Shown here one piece after another: positions 6,455 through 7,007 of a stretch of DNA of 7,007 bases. The position numbers and the translations under genes are program-made. Under the pieces are notes generated by a model that did no database searches, was not told the origin of the DNA, and was given only the letters and a program-made list of their open reading frames with translations. Numbering within the stretch: the first letter of the stretch is position 1; every line of letters starts with the position of its first letter. Source of the DNA: Gammaproteobacteria bacterium (lineage in GTDB: Bacteria > Pseudomonadota > Gammaproteobacteria > HK1); NCBI GenBank assembly GCA_020444775.1, contig JAGRHX010000981.1:1-7007 (forward strand). The letters are read 5' to 3'.

Positions 6455-6460
6455 AAGGAG
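6455..6460 (+). promoter_or_regulatory. Ribosome binding site of GFA family gene
   Basis: AAGGAG at 6455-6460 lies six bases before ATG 6467. It is the strongest Shine-Dalgarno site in the right third and sits within the 24-bp gap after the oxygenase stop. Confidence 0.75.
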
Positions 6461-6466
6461 ACGAGC

Positions 6467-6901
6467 ATGACGAAGCACACCGGCGGCTGCCATTGCGGCA
6501 ACATCGAGGTTGAGTACGACACGGATATCGCGCCCGAGGACACCGAGCCCCGCGCCTGCCAGTGCTCGTTCTGCCGCCAGCACCAGTCCCGCGCCGTTTC
6601 CGATCCGAACGGTTCGCTGCGCATCACCGTAGAGGACGGATCGCTGCTCAGCCGATACCAGTTCGCCATGAAGACGATCGAGTTTCTCGTCTGCCGCAAT
6701 TGCGGGATCTACGTCGCGGGCTTCATGCCCGACCCGACCGACGATCATGCCTACGCCACGCTGATGATCAGCGCGCTCGATAACCGCACGAAGTTTCCCC
6801 CGCCAGTCGCCAAGGACTACGACGCCCAGTCACGCGAAGCCCGCGCCGAGCGCCGCCGCAATGTCTGGACACCCGCGACGCTGACGATCCGGAACGGTTG
6901 A
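6467..6901 (+). CDS. GFA (CENP-V/Mss4-like) family zinc protein
   Basis: Predicted 144-residue cytosolic zinc protein of the family named for glutathione-dependent formaldehyde-activating enzyme (Gfa). GGCHCGNI supplies Cys8 and Cys10, and CRNCG supplies Cys76 and Cys79; these correspond to the structural zinc site. CQCSFCRQHQ supplies Cys31, Cys33 and Cys36, corresponding to the catalytic-type zinc site. All seven cysteines are intact, so the fold should be functional. Family members are proposed to promote formation of S-hydroxymethylglutathione from formaldehyde, but that activity has been questioned and most members have no known substrate. The ATG is fixed by AAGGAG six bases upstream. 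It probably shares a transcript with the preceding CmcJ-like gene. The Arg-rich C-terminal segment (123-132) follows the core. Codon use matches the upstream neighbour (no CGT among 13 Arg codons). Confidence 0.92.
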   Translation: MTKHTGGCHCGNIEVEYDTDIAPEDTEPRACQCSFCRQHQSRAVSDPNGSLRITVEDGSLLSRYQFAMKTIEFLVCRNCGIYVAGFMPDPTDDHAYATLMISALDNRTKFPPPVAKDYDAQSREARAERRRNVWTPATLTIRNG

Positions 6902-6931
6902 CCGGAAGGCAGATGCAGACAGGCGCAGGCC

Positions 6932-7006
6932 TCAACCCATCCGCCTGAGCCGCAGCATCGCCACGATCCCGAAGGCGGGCCCGAGCGCCAGCCCCGCAAG
7001 CACGAC
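6932..7006 (-). CDS. 3' end of a hydrophobic (membrane) protein gene, partial
   Basis: Reading the minus strand inward from the right edge, one frame gives 24 residues (VVLAGLALGPAFGIVAMLRL, then RRMG) and a TGA whose complement is at 6932-6934. A hydrophobic helix rich in Gly, Ala and Leu, followed by a short Arg-rich cytoplasmic tail, is typical of the last helix of a bacterial membrane transporter such as an MFS permease. The identity cannot be fixed from so few residues. It converges on the GFA family gene with 30 bp between the stop codons. No hairpin with a T-tract is visible there. Confidence 0.5.
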   Translation of the reverse strand, partial: VVLAGLALGPAFGIVAMLRLRRMG

Positions 7007-7007
7007 C

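Noticed and set aside
6926..6947. Possible hairpin CAGGC/GCCTG after the GFA family gene
   Set aside because: Five pairs with a 12-base loop, no T-tract, and overlap with the end of the convergent partial gene; not a credible terminator.

Overview
The window is GC-rich, densely coding bacterial DNA with seven complete genes and one partial gene. Gene content (a lipid-kinase/metallophosphoesterase pair, a SirB1 family protein, a monocarboxylate/OFA-like MFS carrier, a ChrR-type cupin, a CmcJ-like oxygenase and a GFA family zinc protein) fits a high-GC proteobacterium. The left part looks gammaproteobacterial and the right end has a more alphaproteobacteria-like codon style. No rRNA, tRNA, CRISPR, insertion sequence or phage gene is visible, and the genus cannot be fixed from the sequence alone.

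Layout: positions 1-258 are non-coding, with a 13-bp tandem repeat and a 16-bp perfect palindrome at the left edge. A diacylglycerol kinase-like lipid kinase (259-1218, +) and a calcineurin-like metallophosphoesterase (1286-2119, +) form a co-directional pair. A SirB1 family protein with a transglutaminase-like core and TPRs (2140-3009, -) converges on that pair. A 333-bp intergenic region then separates it from a divergent 12-TM MFS transporter (3343-4650, +). That region holds a candidate promoter for the SirB1 gene and a curious series of GTGC words. A ChrR-like cupin (4673-5377, -) converges on the transporter and is divergent from a two-gene unit: a CmcJ/NvfI family putative non-heme iron oxygenase (5594-6442, +) and a GFA/CENP-V family zinc protein (6467-6901, +). 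The last bases hold the 3' end of a minus-strand gene for a hydrophobic protein.

How the genes may work together: the kinase and phosphoesterase probably act on phosphorylated lipids or related phosphoesters. The SirB1 protein and the transporter look like independent housekeeping and accessory genes. The right third is the least ordinary part. A probable oxygenase gene is followed after 24 bp by a gene of the family named for glutathione-dependent formaldehyde activation, and both face a metal-binding cupin across a shared 216-bp control region. One inferred but untested reading is a small oxidative (possibly demethylating) detoxification module. Codon use in the two right-hand genes differs clearly from the left-hand genes (CGT for Arg in 1 of 35 codons against 10 of 38 in the lipid kinase, hand count), which suggests a different recent origin. 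I did not find a clearly new defence, mobile or regulatory system.
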